Counted from the first letter of the stretch, positions 1-6,893 are shown. The stretch is 9,237 nucleotides of DNA from Flavobacteriales bacterium CG18_big_fil_WC_8_21_14_2_50_32_9 (GCA_002770955.1 PCUH01000130.1:1-9237); one strand, 5' to 3'. The notes: generated by a model from the sequence alone, not told the origin. Made by a program: numbers and translations.

Positions 1-260
1 ATTCTTTTAATTCTATAGATGAGCATTTAAAACAAATCGCTTATTTTACAGACATAAGCTCAAAGGCTGCTTTTGAGAAAGGAAAAAGAAGTACTAATTT
101 TAAAATTGCATATAAAACAGGGTTTAAATTTCTAAGAGATTACCTATTAAAACTTGGTTTTTTGGATGGAAAATATGGTTTTATTATATGCAAAAACTCG
201 GCTTATGCTAAGTTTTTAAAATACAGTAAACTTAAAAAATTACATCAAAACAATTTTTGA
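1..260 (+). CDS. Family 2 glycosyltransferase, C-terminal part (gene enters from outside the window)
   Basis: The reading frame is open from base 3 and stops at TGA 258-260, giving the last 85 residues of a protein whose start lies outside the window. The visible part is basic and aromatic. It contains a stretch like FLRDYLLKLGFLDGKYGF followed by a terminal KFLKYSKLKKL. This is the usual tail of GT2 enzymes of the WaaE/KdtX type (lipopolysaccharide-core and related sugar transferases), in which a Y-x-x-K-x-G-F-x-D-G-x-x-G motif closes the membrane-associating end. The catalytic GT-A part (DxD region) is not in the window, so donor and acceptor cannot be inferred. The family-4 glycosyltransferase starts one base after the stop, so the two genes are very likely co-transcribed and translationally coupled. 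Confidence 0.8.
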   Translation, partial: SFNSIDEHLKQIAYFTDISSKAAFEKGKRSTNFKIAYKTGFKFLRDYLLKLGFLDGKYGFIICKNSAYAKFLKYSKLKKLHQNNF

Positions 261-261
261 A

Positions 262-1347
262 TTGAAAGAAACGCTACATAAAAATATTTGCTTTTTTAAT
301 ACCACCCCTTTTTGGGGAGGAGGAGAAAAATGGCACTTCGAAGCAGCGTTGATGTCAACTGAAAAAGGATTGAACACATTCTTTGTTGCCAATAAAAACA
401 GTGTGATAGGTAAAAAATTAGCACCAACATCCATACATCCTTTTTTTATCAATACCACCCGATTTAGTTTTTTGAACCCATTTAAAGTAAGTAAACTGAT
501 TACTTTTTTTAAAGCAAATGAAATAGAAACGGTTATTTTTAATAGTCCGAATGACTTGAAATTAGGAGGAATGGCAGCTTATTTTGCTAAAATTCCTACA
601 ATTGTTTATCGGAGAGGTATTGCTGTGAAAATAAAAAATAGTTTTTTGAATAAATGGCTTTTTACCAAGGTAATTACCCATTTCATTTTTAATTCAGAAG
701 CAACAAAAAGGTTAGTAGCTGAAAACTTTGATGCTATTTTGAAAACAAAAAAAACAGCTATAATTTATAACGCTATTGGGTTTCCTAAAGAGAATATAAA
801 TAGTGAAACAACACCAAATTCAATTTTAACTATAGGAAATGCAGGCAGATTGGTTGAACAAAAAGGGCAGTATTTTTTGCTTGATATTGCTCAATTTTTA
901 AAAAATAAAAATGTAGCGTTTAAAATTTTAATTGCAGGAGAAGGCCCTCTGTTTGGGGAACTTCAAGAAAAAATTCAAAAAAATGGGTTAGCTGAGCAAA
1001 TTAAATTGTTGGGATTTGTTTCTGATATGCCTTCTTTTATACAGCAGATAGATGTGTTTGTATCGACATCAAAATGGGAAGGGTTTGGTTTTGTGCTTGC
1101 AGAAGCAATGACCTTTAAAAAACCAATATTAGCTTTTGATGTTAGTAGTAATCCAGAATTAATCGTTAATGAAAAAACAGGTTTTCTAATTCCTGCGTTT
1201 AATACGGAAGTTTTTGCAGAAAAATTGATTGTATTGAACAATAATAGGGAAAAATTGAAGCAAATGGGTAATGAAGGATTTCTTTTTGCAAAAGAAAATT
1301 TTGCAAAAGAAAAACAGTTTGAAAAGTTGTTGGAGTTTATTCTTTAA
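262..1347 (+). CDS. Family 4 (GT-B) glycosyltransferase
   Basis: A 361-residue retaining GT-B enzyme, expected to transfer a sugar from a nucleotide donor to a lipid-linked or lipopolysaccharide acceptor at the cytoplasmic face of the inner membrane. The N-terminal Rossmann half carries the glycine-rich acceptor-side loop GGGEKW (residues 19-24). The C-terminal GT1-type domain begins near residue 187 with the NAGRLVEQKG segment (193-202). It continues with LIAGEGPL (223-230) and the LGFVSDMPSFI segment. The diagnostic EX7E motif is E273-GFGFVLA-E281, followed by a conserved tail up to TGFLIP. Length is normal. The start used is TTG at 262; no in-frame ATG exists between the upstream in-frame stop and this codon. 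It lies one base after the preceding stop, which supports coupling. The specific sugar cannot be told from sequence alone. Confidence 0.9.
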   Translation: MKETLHKNICFFNTTPFWGGGEKWHFEAALMSTEKGLNTFFVANKNSVIGKKLAPTSIHPFFINTTRFSFLNPFKVSKLITFFKANEIETVIFNSPNDLKLGGMAAYFAKIPTIVYRRGIAVKIKNSFLNKWLFTKVITHFIFNSEATKRLVAENFDAILKTKKTAIIYNAIGFPKENINSETTPNSILTIGNAGRLVEQKGQYFLLDIAQFLKNKNVAFKILIAGEGPLFGELQEKIQKNGLAEQIKLLGFVSDMPSFIQQIDVFVSTSKWEGFGFVLAEAMTFKKPILAFDVSSNPELIVNEKTGFLIPAFNTEVFAEKLIVLNNNREKLKQMGNEGFLFAKENFAKEKQFEKLLEFIL

Positions 1348-1363
1348 AGAAGGTAATAGCCCC

Positions 1364-1552
1364 TTATTTTAAAGACCCTCTACTTTGTGCTTCTTTGTTG
1401 TAATTTCTTTGTTTATTAAGCCAAAAGAATAAGCCAACAAAACCTAAAACAATAAAAATTACGTTAGGATTGATGAATAATTCACCTAAAAATCGAAGCC
1501 AGCCGAAGATTGTGTAAAAGAAATCGCCTAACCAGTAAATAAAATCTGTCAT
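1364..1552 (-). CDS. Small single-pass membrane protein, possibly DUF6341-like
   Basis: A 62-residue protein starting at ATG 1552 (MTDFIYWLGD...) and ending close to the convergent glycosyltransferase gene (16-bp gap). The first half is aromatic and amphipathic (DFIYWLGDFFYTIFGWLRFLGELF). A single hydrophobic segment follows (about residues 30-45, VIFIVLGFVGLFFWL), then a polar basic tail (NKQRNYNKEAQSRGSLK). This plan matches small Bacteroidota proteins of the DUF6341 type, often encoded beside DUF6427 proteins; that assignment is from memory and only moderately sure. The frame stays open to an ATG at 1612, but the extra 20 residues lie across the promoter-like box at 1571-1578 and look untranslated, so I prefer 1552. 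It is divergent from the membrane protein at 1629. Function unknown. Confidence 0.6.
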   Translation of the reverse strand: MTDFIYWLGDFFYTIFGWLRFLGELFINPNVIFIVLGFVGLFFWLNKQRNYNKEAQSRGSLK

Positions 1553-1570
1553 AATGTTAAATTTGATGTA

Positions 1571-1602
1571 CAAATGTAAAATATATCTTTTAATAAAAAC
1601 AA
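1571..1602 (-). promoter_or_regulatory. Bacteroidota-type promoter for the small membrane protein
   Basis: Read on the minus strand, TACATTTG (1578 to 1571) matches the TAnnTTTG -7 consensus exactly. A TTG at 1602-1600 lies 21 bases upstream, within the usual spacing of the -33 element, and another TTTG lies just before it. Expected transcription start is near 1565, giving a leader of about a dozen bases before ATG 1552. Confidence 0.55.
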
Positions 1603-1628
1603 CAAAATTCACTTAATTTTACAAATCT

Positions 1629-2612
1629 GTGCTAACTATATTCAAATCCAATCAACCGTTTATTAAAATTCTGGTATTTCTAGTTGCGGTTTTGTTATGT
1701 GTCCCACTCTTTTTCAGCGATGTTTCTCTGAATTCCTCTGTTTATTTTCGTTTTACACCAATTTTTGAGCAAATTAATGCCATTAAATGGTTGGGGTTTT
1801 TGTTGTGGATAATTATTGTTGTTGGAGAAGGGCTTTATTTGAATTATTTAGCGAATGAATTTAAACTTCTAAATAAAAACACACATCTTCCTTTAATTTT
1901 GTTTGTGCTATTAAATGGATTTTCAGTGGCTGGATTAGTTTTAAATTCAACACATTTATTGCATTTATTTTTGTTGTTGGCATTGCATCAAATGTTGCTA
2001 ATGTATAACGAACGAAAAGTTAATTTCAAGGTGTTTAATGTAGGTTTTTTTATAGGATTAGCTTCAGTTATTTACCTTCCTGTTGGCATGTTAATGCTGC
2101 TTGTTTGGTTTGTTATTCGATATGTAAAACCCATTTATTGGAAAGAGTATGTAGCATCAATTTTGGGTTTTGTAGTACCTTTTGTTTATGTTACTTTTTA
2201 TTATTTTATAAATGATAATTTAACGCTAGAAAATGTTCTTTTTCTAACATCATCAACTCATATTATTGAACCAAATCAACTTTCCGTCCTTGAAAAAATG
2301 AGTTGGCATTATGTTGTTTTTATTATGTTGTTTGCTATTTTTTCAACAGTTTTTTCACTTTCTTATATACAAATTCAAGTGGTAAAAGTTCGTAAATACA
2401 TTACCATTATTTTGTTACTCTTAGTTATTTTGTTTGTCTCTCAACTTGTTTTTGAGCCGATAACAAGAACCAATATTTATAGTTATCAGTTATTTATTAT
2501 TCCTATAACTATAATTTTTTCAATTCCTTTAATTGAGATGAAGCGAACAAGAATTGCAGAAGGTATTTTTTATTTGTTTGTTTTGATGATAATTGGAAAT
2601 TATTTTATTTAG
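1629..2612 (+). CDS. Polytopic inner-membrane protein, DUF6427-like
   Basis: A 327-residue, very hydrophobic protein with about eight to ten predicted membrane helices, roughly at residues 14-30, 53-73, 87-105, 108-124, 138-165, 173-193, 229-250, 257-273, 285-303 and 310-325. The N-terminus MLTIFKSNQPF precedes the first helix, and polar loops are short. Length, topology and the opening (a short FKSNxP segment before helix 1) fit the Bacteroidota DUF6427 family, which has no established function. The start is GTG at 1629 on the strand opposite the small membrane protein, with 76 bases between the two starts. A near-consensus -7 box TAATTTTA is at 1614-1621, which would give an almost leaderless transcript. 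The stop codon TAG (2610-2612) abuts the repeat block that follows. Confidence 0.7.
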   Translation: MLTIFKSNQPFIKILVFLVAVLLCVPLFFSDVSLNSSVYFRFTPIFEQINAIKWLGFLLWIIIVVGEGLYLNYLANEFKLLNKNTHLPLILFVLLNGFSVAGLVLNSTHLLHLFLLLALHQMLLMYNERKVNFKVFNVGFFIGLASVIYLPVGMLMLLVWFVIRYVKPIYWKEYVASILGFVVPFVYVTFYYFINDNLTLENVLFLTSSTHIIEPNQLSVLEKMSWHYVVFIMLFAIFSTVFSLSYIQIQVVKVRKYITIILLLLVILFVSQLVFEPITRTNIYSYQLFIIPITIIFSIPLIEMKRTRIAEGIFYLFVLMIIGNYFI

Positions 2613-2651
2613 AGTTTGGTTCAGAACTGAGCGAAGCGAACTCACAGCCTG

Positions 2652-2670
2652 CCCCGATTGTTTATCGGGG
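2652..2670. repeat. Hairpin CCCCGAT/ATCGGGG
   Basis: A perfect 7-bp inverted repeat, CCCCGAT (2652-2658) and ATCGGGG (2664-2670), with a 5-base loop. It lies 40 bases after the stop of the membrane-protein gene. There is no T-run after the stem on either strand, so it is not a classic intrinsic terminator, although it could still act as one. The same CCCCGATA...ATC-GGGG theme recurs inside the element at 4636-4654. Confidence 0.6.
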
Positions 2671-2728
2671 AACACAACTAAAAAACAATTTAATATTGTG
2701 AGTAATGTCCGATATCTTCCCCGAAAAA

Positions 2729-2784
2729 ACAGCCTGTCCCAGCCTGCTCCGATTTCTCGGAGACTTTTAGGGAGGGCAGGCTGT
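2729..2784. repeat. Nested hairpin ACAGCCTG/CAGGCTGT
   Basis: The outer stem is a perfect 8-bp inverted repeat, ACAGCCTG (2729-2736) with CAGGCTGT (2777-2784), extended by a CCC/GGG pairing. An inner perfect stem, CTCCGA (2747-2752) with TCGGAG (2757-2762), closes on a TTTC loop. AGCCTG occurs three times in the block (2647, 2731, 2741), so it was probably built by local duplication of one unit. Confidence 0.6.
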
Positions 2785-2797
2785 TATTCTCGTGTTG

Positions 2798-2819
2798 ACA
2801 AGGGGGCATAACCCCTTGT
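2798..2819. repeat. Hairpin ACAAGGGG/CCCCTTGT
   Basis: A perfect 8-bp inverted repeat, ACAAGGGG (2798-2805) and CCCCTTGT (2812-2819), with a 6-base loop. It lies about 70 bases downstream of the Wzi-like gene on the minus strand, so it is a candidate transcription terminator or mRNA 3'-end stabiliser for that gene. No T-run follows the stem, which is why the call stays general. Confidence 0.5.
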
Positions 2820-2888
2820 TGGGCTTTACAAATACTATTAGAGGTTATCTTTAATATGGAGAAGCAGAGCTTTACAGGCAGACTCTAT

Positions 2889-4505
2889 TTAAAATCCGAA
2901 GTTTATACCAGCAGTGATTGTGGTAGTTTTGCCTTGCATGAGTTCTGGAGTATAAAAAATATTTCCCTTTATATCAGCAAAAGCAGCTCTAGCAAAGAGA
3001 AAACCATCATTAATAATTTCATAACTTGCAATAGCTTCAATGGTTTTGTTTTCCCAAGCTACATTTTCCATAAAGTTTAATCCTTTGATGTTTCCATTTC
3101 CATAAATGATTTCAAAAATATGTTCATCACCTTTTTGAGCATGGGTATAAGCAACTGCTAATTTTAAACCTCTAATTATTTTTAAACCAGCTTCCACATA
3201 GATTTCTTGAGCATTTTCACCTAAATAATGCCCTAAATTGTATTGATTTGAAGCAAAAGTGGTTGTTTCAATTTGGTGTCTGTATGTCCATGGGTTTGTT
3301 CGAGTATATTCAGTGATGAAATACGTATTTTTTATAGGAAAATTATTGATTTTAAAACCAACTTTCGCACTCAAAATGTTTGAATGAGCGTTTTTATCCC
3401 ACATATTGCCAATACTAATTTCATCAATAAAAATGGTTGTGTATAAGTGGAGGTGTTTAATTTGCCGTGAACTCATATTTATAAACATTTGAGCATTTTG
3501 CCCAAGAGCATTACTCCCTGCACTATTATAGGTATGATCGATTGATTTATAGAACATAAAAGGAATTAAATAAACAGGCTTTATTCCATCATCGGCATAA
3601 ACTACTGAGTTTCCAAAAGAAAAATAGAAATTTTTGAATGGTTTTATGGTAAATAAATTTGCAGCTAAATTTTTATTGGTGAAAACCTCTCGTTTTTGAT
3701 TGTTTACCAAAAATATTCTGGAACTATCCAATACTTCGGAAACCAACCACGAATGTATGTAATTCAATTCAAACCATTTGGTGGGGTTAATTTTAAAGTC
3801 GATGTATCCAACAGATGGATTTTTACCAGAAAAAATATTTGCACCATGATAATTATCGCCCCAATTGTGGTTGTCTTTTACAATTCCTAATCTACCCCAT
3901 TTCCAAGAATAGAAAATACCTCCTAACATTTCACTATAATCGCTTCGCTGACCTGTTTGCCCCTGATTAAATTTGAAATTACCGCCCTGATCCGTTGTTA
4001 AATATTGTGGAGCGGTAAGAATATCAGAAATACCATTATCTCTCAAGCTGGCATAAAAACCAAAATGAGTTCCTATTGTTCCGTATAATTCTCCACCATT
4101 CCATCGGTGCGAATAACTACCATTTTCATTGGTTCCATATTTAAACCCTAAAATTGGATTGATGGTGAGCGTAAATAAACTATCGTTGTAATAAAAAAGG
4201 TCTTTTCTCTTTTCAAAAGTTCCTTTTTTTCCGATGAGTTCTTTATTAAAATCTTTTAGATAAAAATCCAATTCCTTTTGTTGTCGTTTACCTAATTCTG
4301 TTCTATTTGTAGCAATTTCATCTAATTTTTGAGCGATAAACATTCGGGAATAAGGCTTAATAGCTGAATTTAACTCAATAATTTTTTCTTGAGCCATTTC
4401 ATCTAAAAACTCATAAACACTTGAAGTGATTGGCTGCAAAACAACTTGCGACTTTAATGTAGCCCAACTTAGTAGTAAAAGAAAACAAAGTGAGAATCGA
4501 ATCAT
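2889..4505 (-). CDS. Wzi-like outer-membrane beta-barrel (capsule assembly family)
   Basis: A 538-residue exported protein. Residues 1-19 form a clear Sec signal peptide (MIRF, then a leucine-rich core) ending near KSQ. The mature part opens with a helical region (about 28-95) containing YEFLDEMAQEKIIELNSAI and KPYSRMFIAQKLDEI. This is followed by alternating aromatic strands typical of an outer-membrane barrel (for example SYSHRWNGGELYGTIGTHFGFYASLRDNG and YSEMLGGIFYSWKWGRLGIVKDNHNWGDNYHG regions). It ends in a terminal phenylalanine (AGINFGF), the usual barrel-assembly signal. The pattern fits the Bacteroidota capsule-assembly Wzi-like family. In Escherichia coli, Wzi anchors group 1 capsule at the cell surface; extending that role here is inference, supported by the polysaccharide genes upstream. 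ATG 4505 gives a proper signal peptide start. Confidence 0.75.
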   Translation of the reverse strand: MIRFSLCFLLLLSWATLKSQVVLQPITSSVYEFLDEMAQEKIIELNSAIKPYSRMFIAQKLDEIATNRTELGKRQQKELDFYLKDFNKELIGKKGTFEKRKDLFYYNDSLFTLTINPILGFKYGTNENGSYSHRWNGGELYGTIGTHFGFYASLRDNGISDILTAPQYLTTDQGGNFKFNQGQTGQRSDYSEMLGGIFYSWKWGRLGIVKDNHNWGDNYHGANIFSGKNPSVGYIDFKINPTKWFELNYIHSWLVSEVLDSSRIFLVNNQKREVFTNKNLAANLFTIKPFKNFYFSFGNSVVYADDGIKPVYLIPFMFYKSIDHTYNSAGSNALGQNAQMFINMSSRQIKHLHLYTTIFIDEISIGNMWDKNAHSNILSAKVGFKINNFPIKNTYFITEYTRTNPWTYRHQIETTTFASNQYNLGHYLGENAQEIYVEAGLKIIRGLKLAVAYTHAQKGDEHIFEIIYGNGNIKGLNFMENVAWENKTIEAIASYEIINDGFLFARAAFADIKGNIFYTPELMQGKTTTITAGINFGF

Positions 4506-4522
4506 ACGTTTAAAAAGTTTTT

Positions 4523-4530
4523 CAAATTTA
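4523..4530 (-). promoter_or_regulatory. -7 promoter box of the Wzi-like gene
   Basis: On the minus strand TAAATTTG (4530 to 4523) matches TAnnTTTG exactly and sits 17 bases before ATG 4505. No good TTG -33 element is visible at the right spacing; that position falls at the edge of the inserted repeat element. The insertion may have changed or replaced the upstream half of this promoter. Confidence 0.45.
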
Positions 4531-4544
4531 TTTATTTTTAGTTA

Positions 4545-4681
4545 GAGTCTGTCTGTAAAGTATAACTTTCTGTAATCAAGTCTTCAGTCAATAGTTAGCA
4601 AAAAGGAACATATTACAGAAGCCTTTGCTAACTGACCCCGATAATTATCAGGGGAGAACTGTGGACTTTACTTACAGACCC
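4545..4681. mobile_element. MITE-like palindromic element with TA target duplication
   Basis: A 137-bp non-coding element with imperfect 17-bp terminal inverted repeats: GAGTCTGTCTGTAAAGT at the left, and GGGTCTGTAAGTAAAGT at the right read on the minus strand (14 of 17 identical). TA flanks both ends (4543-4544 and 4682-4683), as expected for insertion at a TA dinucleotide in the manner of IS630/Tc1-mariner elements. Inside are two perfect but interleaved inverted repeats: TTCTGTAAT 4568-4576 with ATTACAGAA 4612-4620, and AGTTAGCAAA 4593-4602 with TTTGCTAACT 4624-4633. A bulged palindrome CCCCGATAATTATCAGGGG lies at 4636-4654. There is no coding capacity, so any movement would need a transposase elsewhere. 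It lies between two genes of one orientation and supplies one base of the sugar transferase stop codon. Confidence 0.65.
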
Positions 4682-5715
4682 TAATTACTTCTCACCCTTT
4701 TAAAAAGAATATTACCCAAAGCCTTAAAAAAATAATTAAAATCGGTTCGTAAGGGTTTTTTTTTATAGGCATTAATATAATTAATTTCAGAAGCAATTAT
4801 TTCATCTAATGTTTCAGGCATATCGGCATAAAAAGGAGGAATTAATCCAGGTTTTACGGTTTTTCTTAGTGTTTTCAATTCTTCGGTGTATAAGCTTAAA
4901 TATTGTGTGCTTATTGGACGAACACCCACTAGTTTTATTTCAGAAATTAATAAATTATAAAGCATCGGTAATTCATCTATCCAAAGTTTTCTAAAAACCC
5001 TACCCCAAGAAGTAATGCGATAATCATCTTTGAATTTTCCTCCTTTTTGCAACTGATTTTTTTTGTATAAATAATCTTGCAAATACTCTGCATAAGGGTG
5101 CATCGTTCTTATTTTATATACCGTAATAAGTTTGTTGTTTTTTCCCACTCGTTGCATTTTAAACAACAAACTGAAACGAGGTGTGGAATTATTGCTCGGG
5201 GTTGTTTGTTTTTTTGCAACAAAATAAAGCAAGTTATTTATTTCTTCATCATCTAAAATCTCAAAACCAGCATAAGCAACCCTGCCGAGTGCTTCGGCTT
5301 TTGAAAGTACTTGATTTCTTCCTGCTGTTACAAAAAAATAGAGCCATTTTGTAAAAAATAATTTTGAAAATACACGCTTAAAAATAAAATCAAAAAAGTA
5401 ATAAATTTGAGCTATGACTATGGGATATTTTCTATAAATACGCTTTCTTCGTTCAACTTTAGTTTCTACACAACCTATAAATATTCCACCATCAATTAAT
5501 TTATTATTTAGTTCGCTGAAAAACAGATTGGTATCCTTAATGTCGTTAATTTTATTTAAATTAACAATTCCTTTTTTGGGAGGCTCAATTTTTTTAATAT
5601 TAAACACAGTAGTTGTTTTAACAACTTCAACATCATTGTTTTCAATATTAAAAAAAGTTGAAATATAGCTATATGCTTTTTCTCCTTGTTCGGCTATTAT
5701 TATCTCTTTGTTCAT
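4681..5715 (-). CDS. Sugar transferase (bacterial sugar transferase / phosphoglycosyl transferase fold) with an extra N-terminal domain
   Basis: A 344-residue protein whose C-terminal half (about 179-315) is a bacterial sugar transferase domain, the fold that starts polysaccharide assembly by moving a sugar-phosphate onto undecaprenyl phosphate. Visible motifs are RVGKNNK (189-195), YKIRTM (200-205), WIDELPMLYNLL with the catalytic Asp-Glu pair D247-E248, VGVRP (263-267; the usual form is VGPRP) and KPGLIPPF (288-295). The N-terminal 90 residues are not membrane helices and contain a short DGGIFIG segment; their function is unknown. The segment before the catalytic domain (about 97-130) is hydrophobic and basic and may serve as the membrane contact. 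I recognise this long architecture as recurrent in Bacteroidota. ATG 5715 lies 15 bases after the DUF354 stop (operon). The stop is TAG, created at the junction with the element at 4545-4681. Confidence 0.85.
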   Translation of the reverse strand: MNKEIIIAEQGEKAYSYISTFFNIENNDVEVVKTTTVFNIKKIEPPKKGIVNLNKINDIKDTNLFFSELNNKLIDGGIFIGCVETKVERRKRIYRKYPIVIAQIYYFFDFIFKRVFSKLFFTKWLYFFVTAGRNQVLSKAEALGRVAYAGFEILDDEEINNLLYFVAKKQTTPSNNSTPRFSLLFKMQRVGKNNKLITVYKIRTMHPYAEYLQDYLYKKNQLQKGGKFKDDYRITSWGRVFRKLWIDELPMLYNLLISEIKLVGVRPISTQYLSLYTEELKTLRKTVKPGLIPPFYADMPETLDEIIASEINYINAYKKKPLRTDFNYFFKALGNILFKRVRSN

Positions 5716-5730
5716 TTTCTTTAAAAGTAG

Positions 5731-6792
5731 CTATTTCTTCCTGTTTTCAATAAAATAAGTTGTCCAGAACTCAACAACGTCCACACAATTCTTTAGCATT
5801 TCTTCTTTTCTTTTTTCAAAAGTTGTTTTAATCGATTTATCTTTCAGTAAATCATCAACTTTATCAAAAAGTGCCTGAGGATTATCTGTTGGAATTCCAA
5901 AAGTTAATCCATATTTATGTTCTAATTCTTCTAAATAACCCAATTTACCTACAAAATCGTTAAACCGTATGGATGGAGTGCCTAAAACGGCTGCTTCTGC
6001 TGCCATGGTTTGACTATCTCCAATATACATTTCAGCAAAAGCTAATGCATGATGTATGTTTTTTGGATGAATTTTTATACGGTAAGGTTCCAATTCGGGT
6101 TCAAGTTTTCGCTCTGAGGTAATAAAAACCTGTCCGAAAGGGGTTAATTTTTCGATGAGTTGTTTTGCTACTGCTAAATTAATTCCTTTTTTACCTTTAT
6201 CGTGATGGGCAGTTAGCTCGGCAAATCTCATGATAAAATACGTTGCTCCATTTTTGAAAAGTGCTTGTATGTTCGTTTTATCTGGCGTAAAATAATTGGG
6301 GTGTAAATACGCCAATTCATGGTATCCGTTGTACCCAATTTTTTTATTTTCATAAGGAGAAATATCGCAGCAATTGGGCGAAAAAACTGTCGTAGCATAC
6401 TTAAAACCAAATTTTGCCAAAAAAGGAACCTCAATGGCATCATCTTCATTTAAAATTACGGAAGGAATTCCTAATAATTTACCAACATGAGTTATCACAA
6501 TATCAGTACCGATAAGCATTTTCGGTTTGTATTTTAATGCAATACGGTAAAGTACAAATTCTCTTTTAACAACGGTTGATATGAGCGATACTTTACCTTT
6601 TCCTTTTTTTGGTTTTAAGTAGATTATTTTATAGGGCAATCCTTCTAACAACTCGAACAAAACATCTTTAGCTCTTGCCACCAACACAATGTTATACCCT
6701 TTTGCCGAAAGCTGTTGAATAACCACAGAAACATTATGATAATGAGCTGGGTGACCTAAATAAAATAAAAATGTGTCGGCTGTTTGTTTCAT
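5731..6792 (-). CDS. DUF354 family protein, GT-B-like fold
   Basis: A 353-residue protein of the DUF354 family, related in fold to UDP-N-acetylglucosamine 2-epimerases and GT-B glycosyltransferases and commonly found in surface-polysaccharide loci; its reaction is not established. Family signatures are GHPAHYHN near the N-terminus (13-20), IGTDIVITHVGKLLGIPSV (94-112), GYHELAYLHP (156-165), and the loop GDSQTMAAEAAVLGTPSIR (258-276), which corresponds to the nucleotide-binding loop of GT-B enzymes. Length is normal for the family. The frame is open to a TTG at 6810, but ATG 6792 starts directly at the family N-terminus (MKQTADTFLFYLGHP), so I use it. It lies 101 bases downstream of the formyltransferase gene and 15 bases upstream of the sugar transferase, same strand. 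Confidence 0.85.
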   Translation of the reverse strand: MKQTADTFLFYLGHPAHYHNVSVVIQQLSAKGYNIVLVARAKDVLFELLEGLPYKIIYLKPKKGKGKVSLISTVVKREFVLYRIALKYKPKMLIGTDIVITHVGKLLGIPSVILNEDDAIEVPFLAKFGFKYATTVFSPNCCDISPYENKKIGYNGYHELAYLHPNYFTPDKTNIQALFKNGATYFIMRFAELTAHHDKGKKGINLAVAKQLIEKLTPFGQVFITSERKLEPELEPYRIKIHPKNIHHALAFAEMYIGDSQTMAAEAAVLGTPSIRFNDFVGKLGYLEELEHKYGLTFGIPTDNPQALFDKVDDLLKDKSIKTTFEKRKEEMLKNCVDVVEFWTTYFIENRKK

Positions 6793-6827
6793 TAGAGAGC
6801 AATAGTACAAAAAAACGTCAATTCAGC

Positions 6828-6851
6828 CTAATAACCTGAGTTCGATTATTA
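6828..6851. repeat. 24-bp dispersed repeat, copy 1
   Basis: Matches 8150-8173 at 22 of 24 positions in the same orientation; the shared uninterrupted core is TGAGTTCGATTATTA (6837-6851). Here TAATAA (6830-6835 region) and TTATTA (6846-6851) can pair around the GAGTTCG centre. It lies in the 101-bp gap between the formyltransferase and DUF354 genes. Confidence 0.55.
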
Positions 6852-6893
6852 TTTTAAAATTCAGATTTGTTATTACCTAGTTATCTATTTTAC

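Larger units (their letters stand above)
2612..2885. repeat. Composite hairpin-rich repeat block between convergent genes
   Basis: Non-coding stretch between the convergent membrane-protein gene and the Wzi-like gene. It is locally GC-rich compared with its surroundings and holds at least three strong hairpins (listed separately). Its right edge, 2870-2885, reads on the minus strand GAGTCTGCCTGTAAAG. This agrees with the end of the element at 4545-4681 (GAGTCTGTCTGTAAAG) at 15 of 16 positions, and both are followed outward by TA. The left edge after TA 2610-2611 begins GAGTTTGG, only partly similar. The block may therefore be a degraded or composite member of the same element family, or may carry just one end of it. 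It probably also terminates transcription from both sides. Confidence 0.5.

Noticed and set aside
1552..1612. Longer start for the small membrane protein (82 residues from ATG 1612)
   Set aside because: It would place the first 20 codons across a good promoter box; the shorter protein has the natural N-terminus.
2593..2811. A 72-residue open frame across the hairpin block
   Set aside because: It overlaps the end of the membrane-protein gene, its residues follow the palindromes, and it has no recognisable motif; treated as a chance frame in repeat DNA.
2797..2826. Possible integron attC site (GTTGGGC after a palindrome)
   Set aside because: GTTGGGC fits the GTTRRRY core and the stem is strong, but the matching RYYYAAC partner box is not present at the other end, and there are no cassette genes or integrase in the window.
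4756..4764. Run of nine T (A9 in the sugar transferase coding strand) as a programmed frameshift
   Set aside because: It simply encodes three lysines in a conserved protein that continues normally in frame; ordinary in A/T-rich DNA.
6792..6810. TTG start six codons upstream for the DUF354 protein
   Set aside because: ATG 6792 begins at the family N-terminus and the extra six residues have no support.
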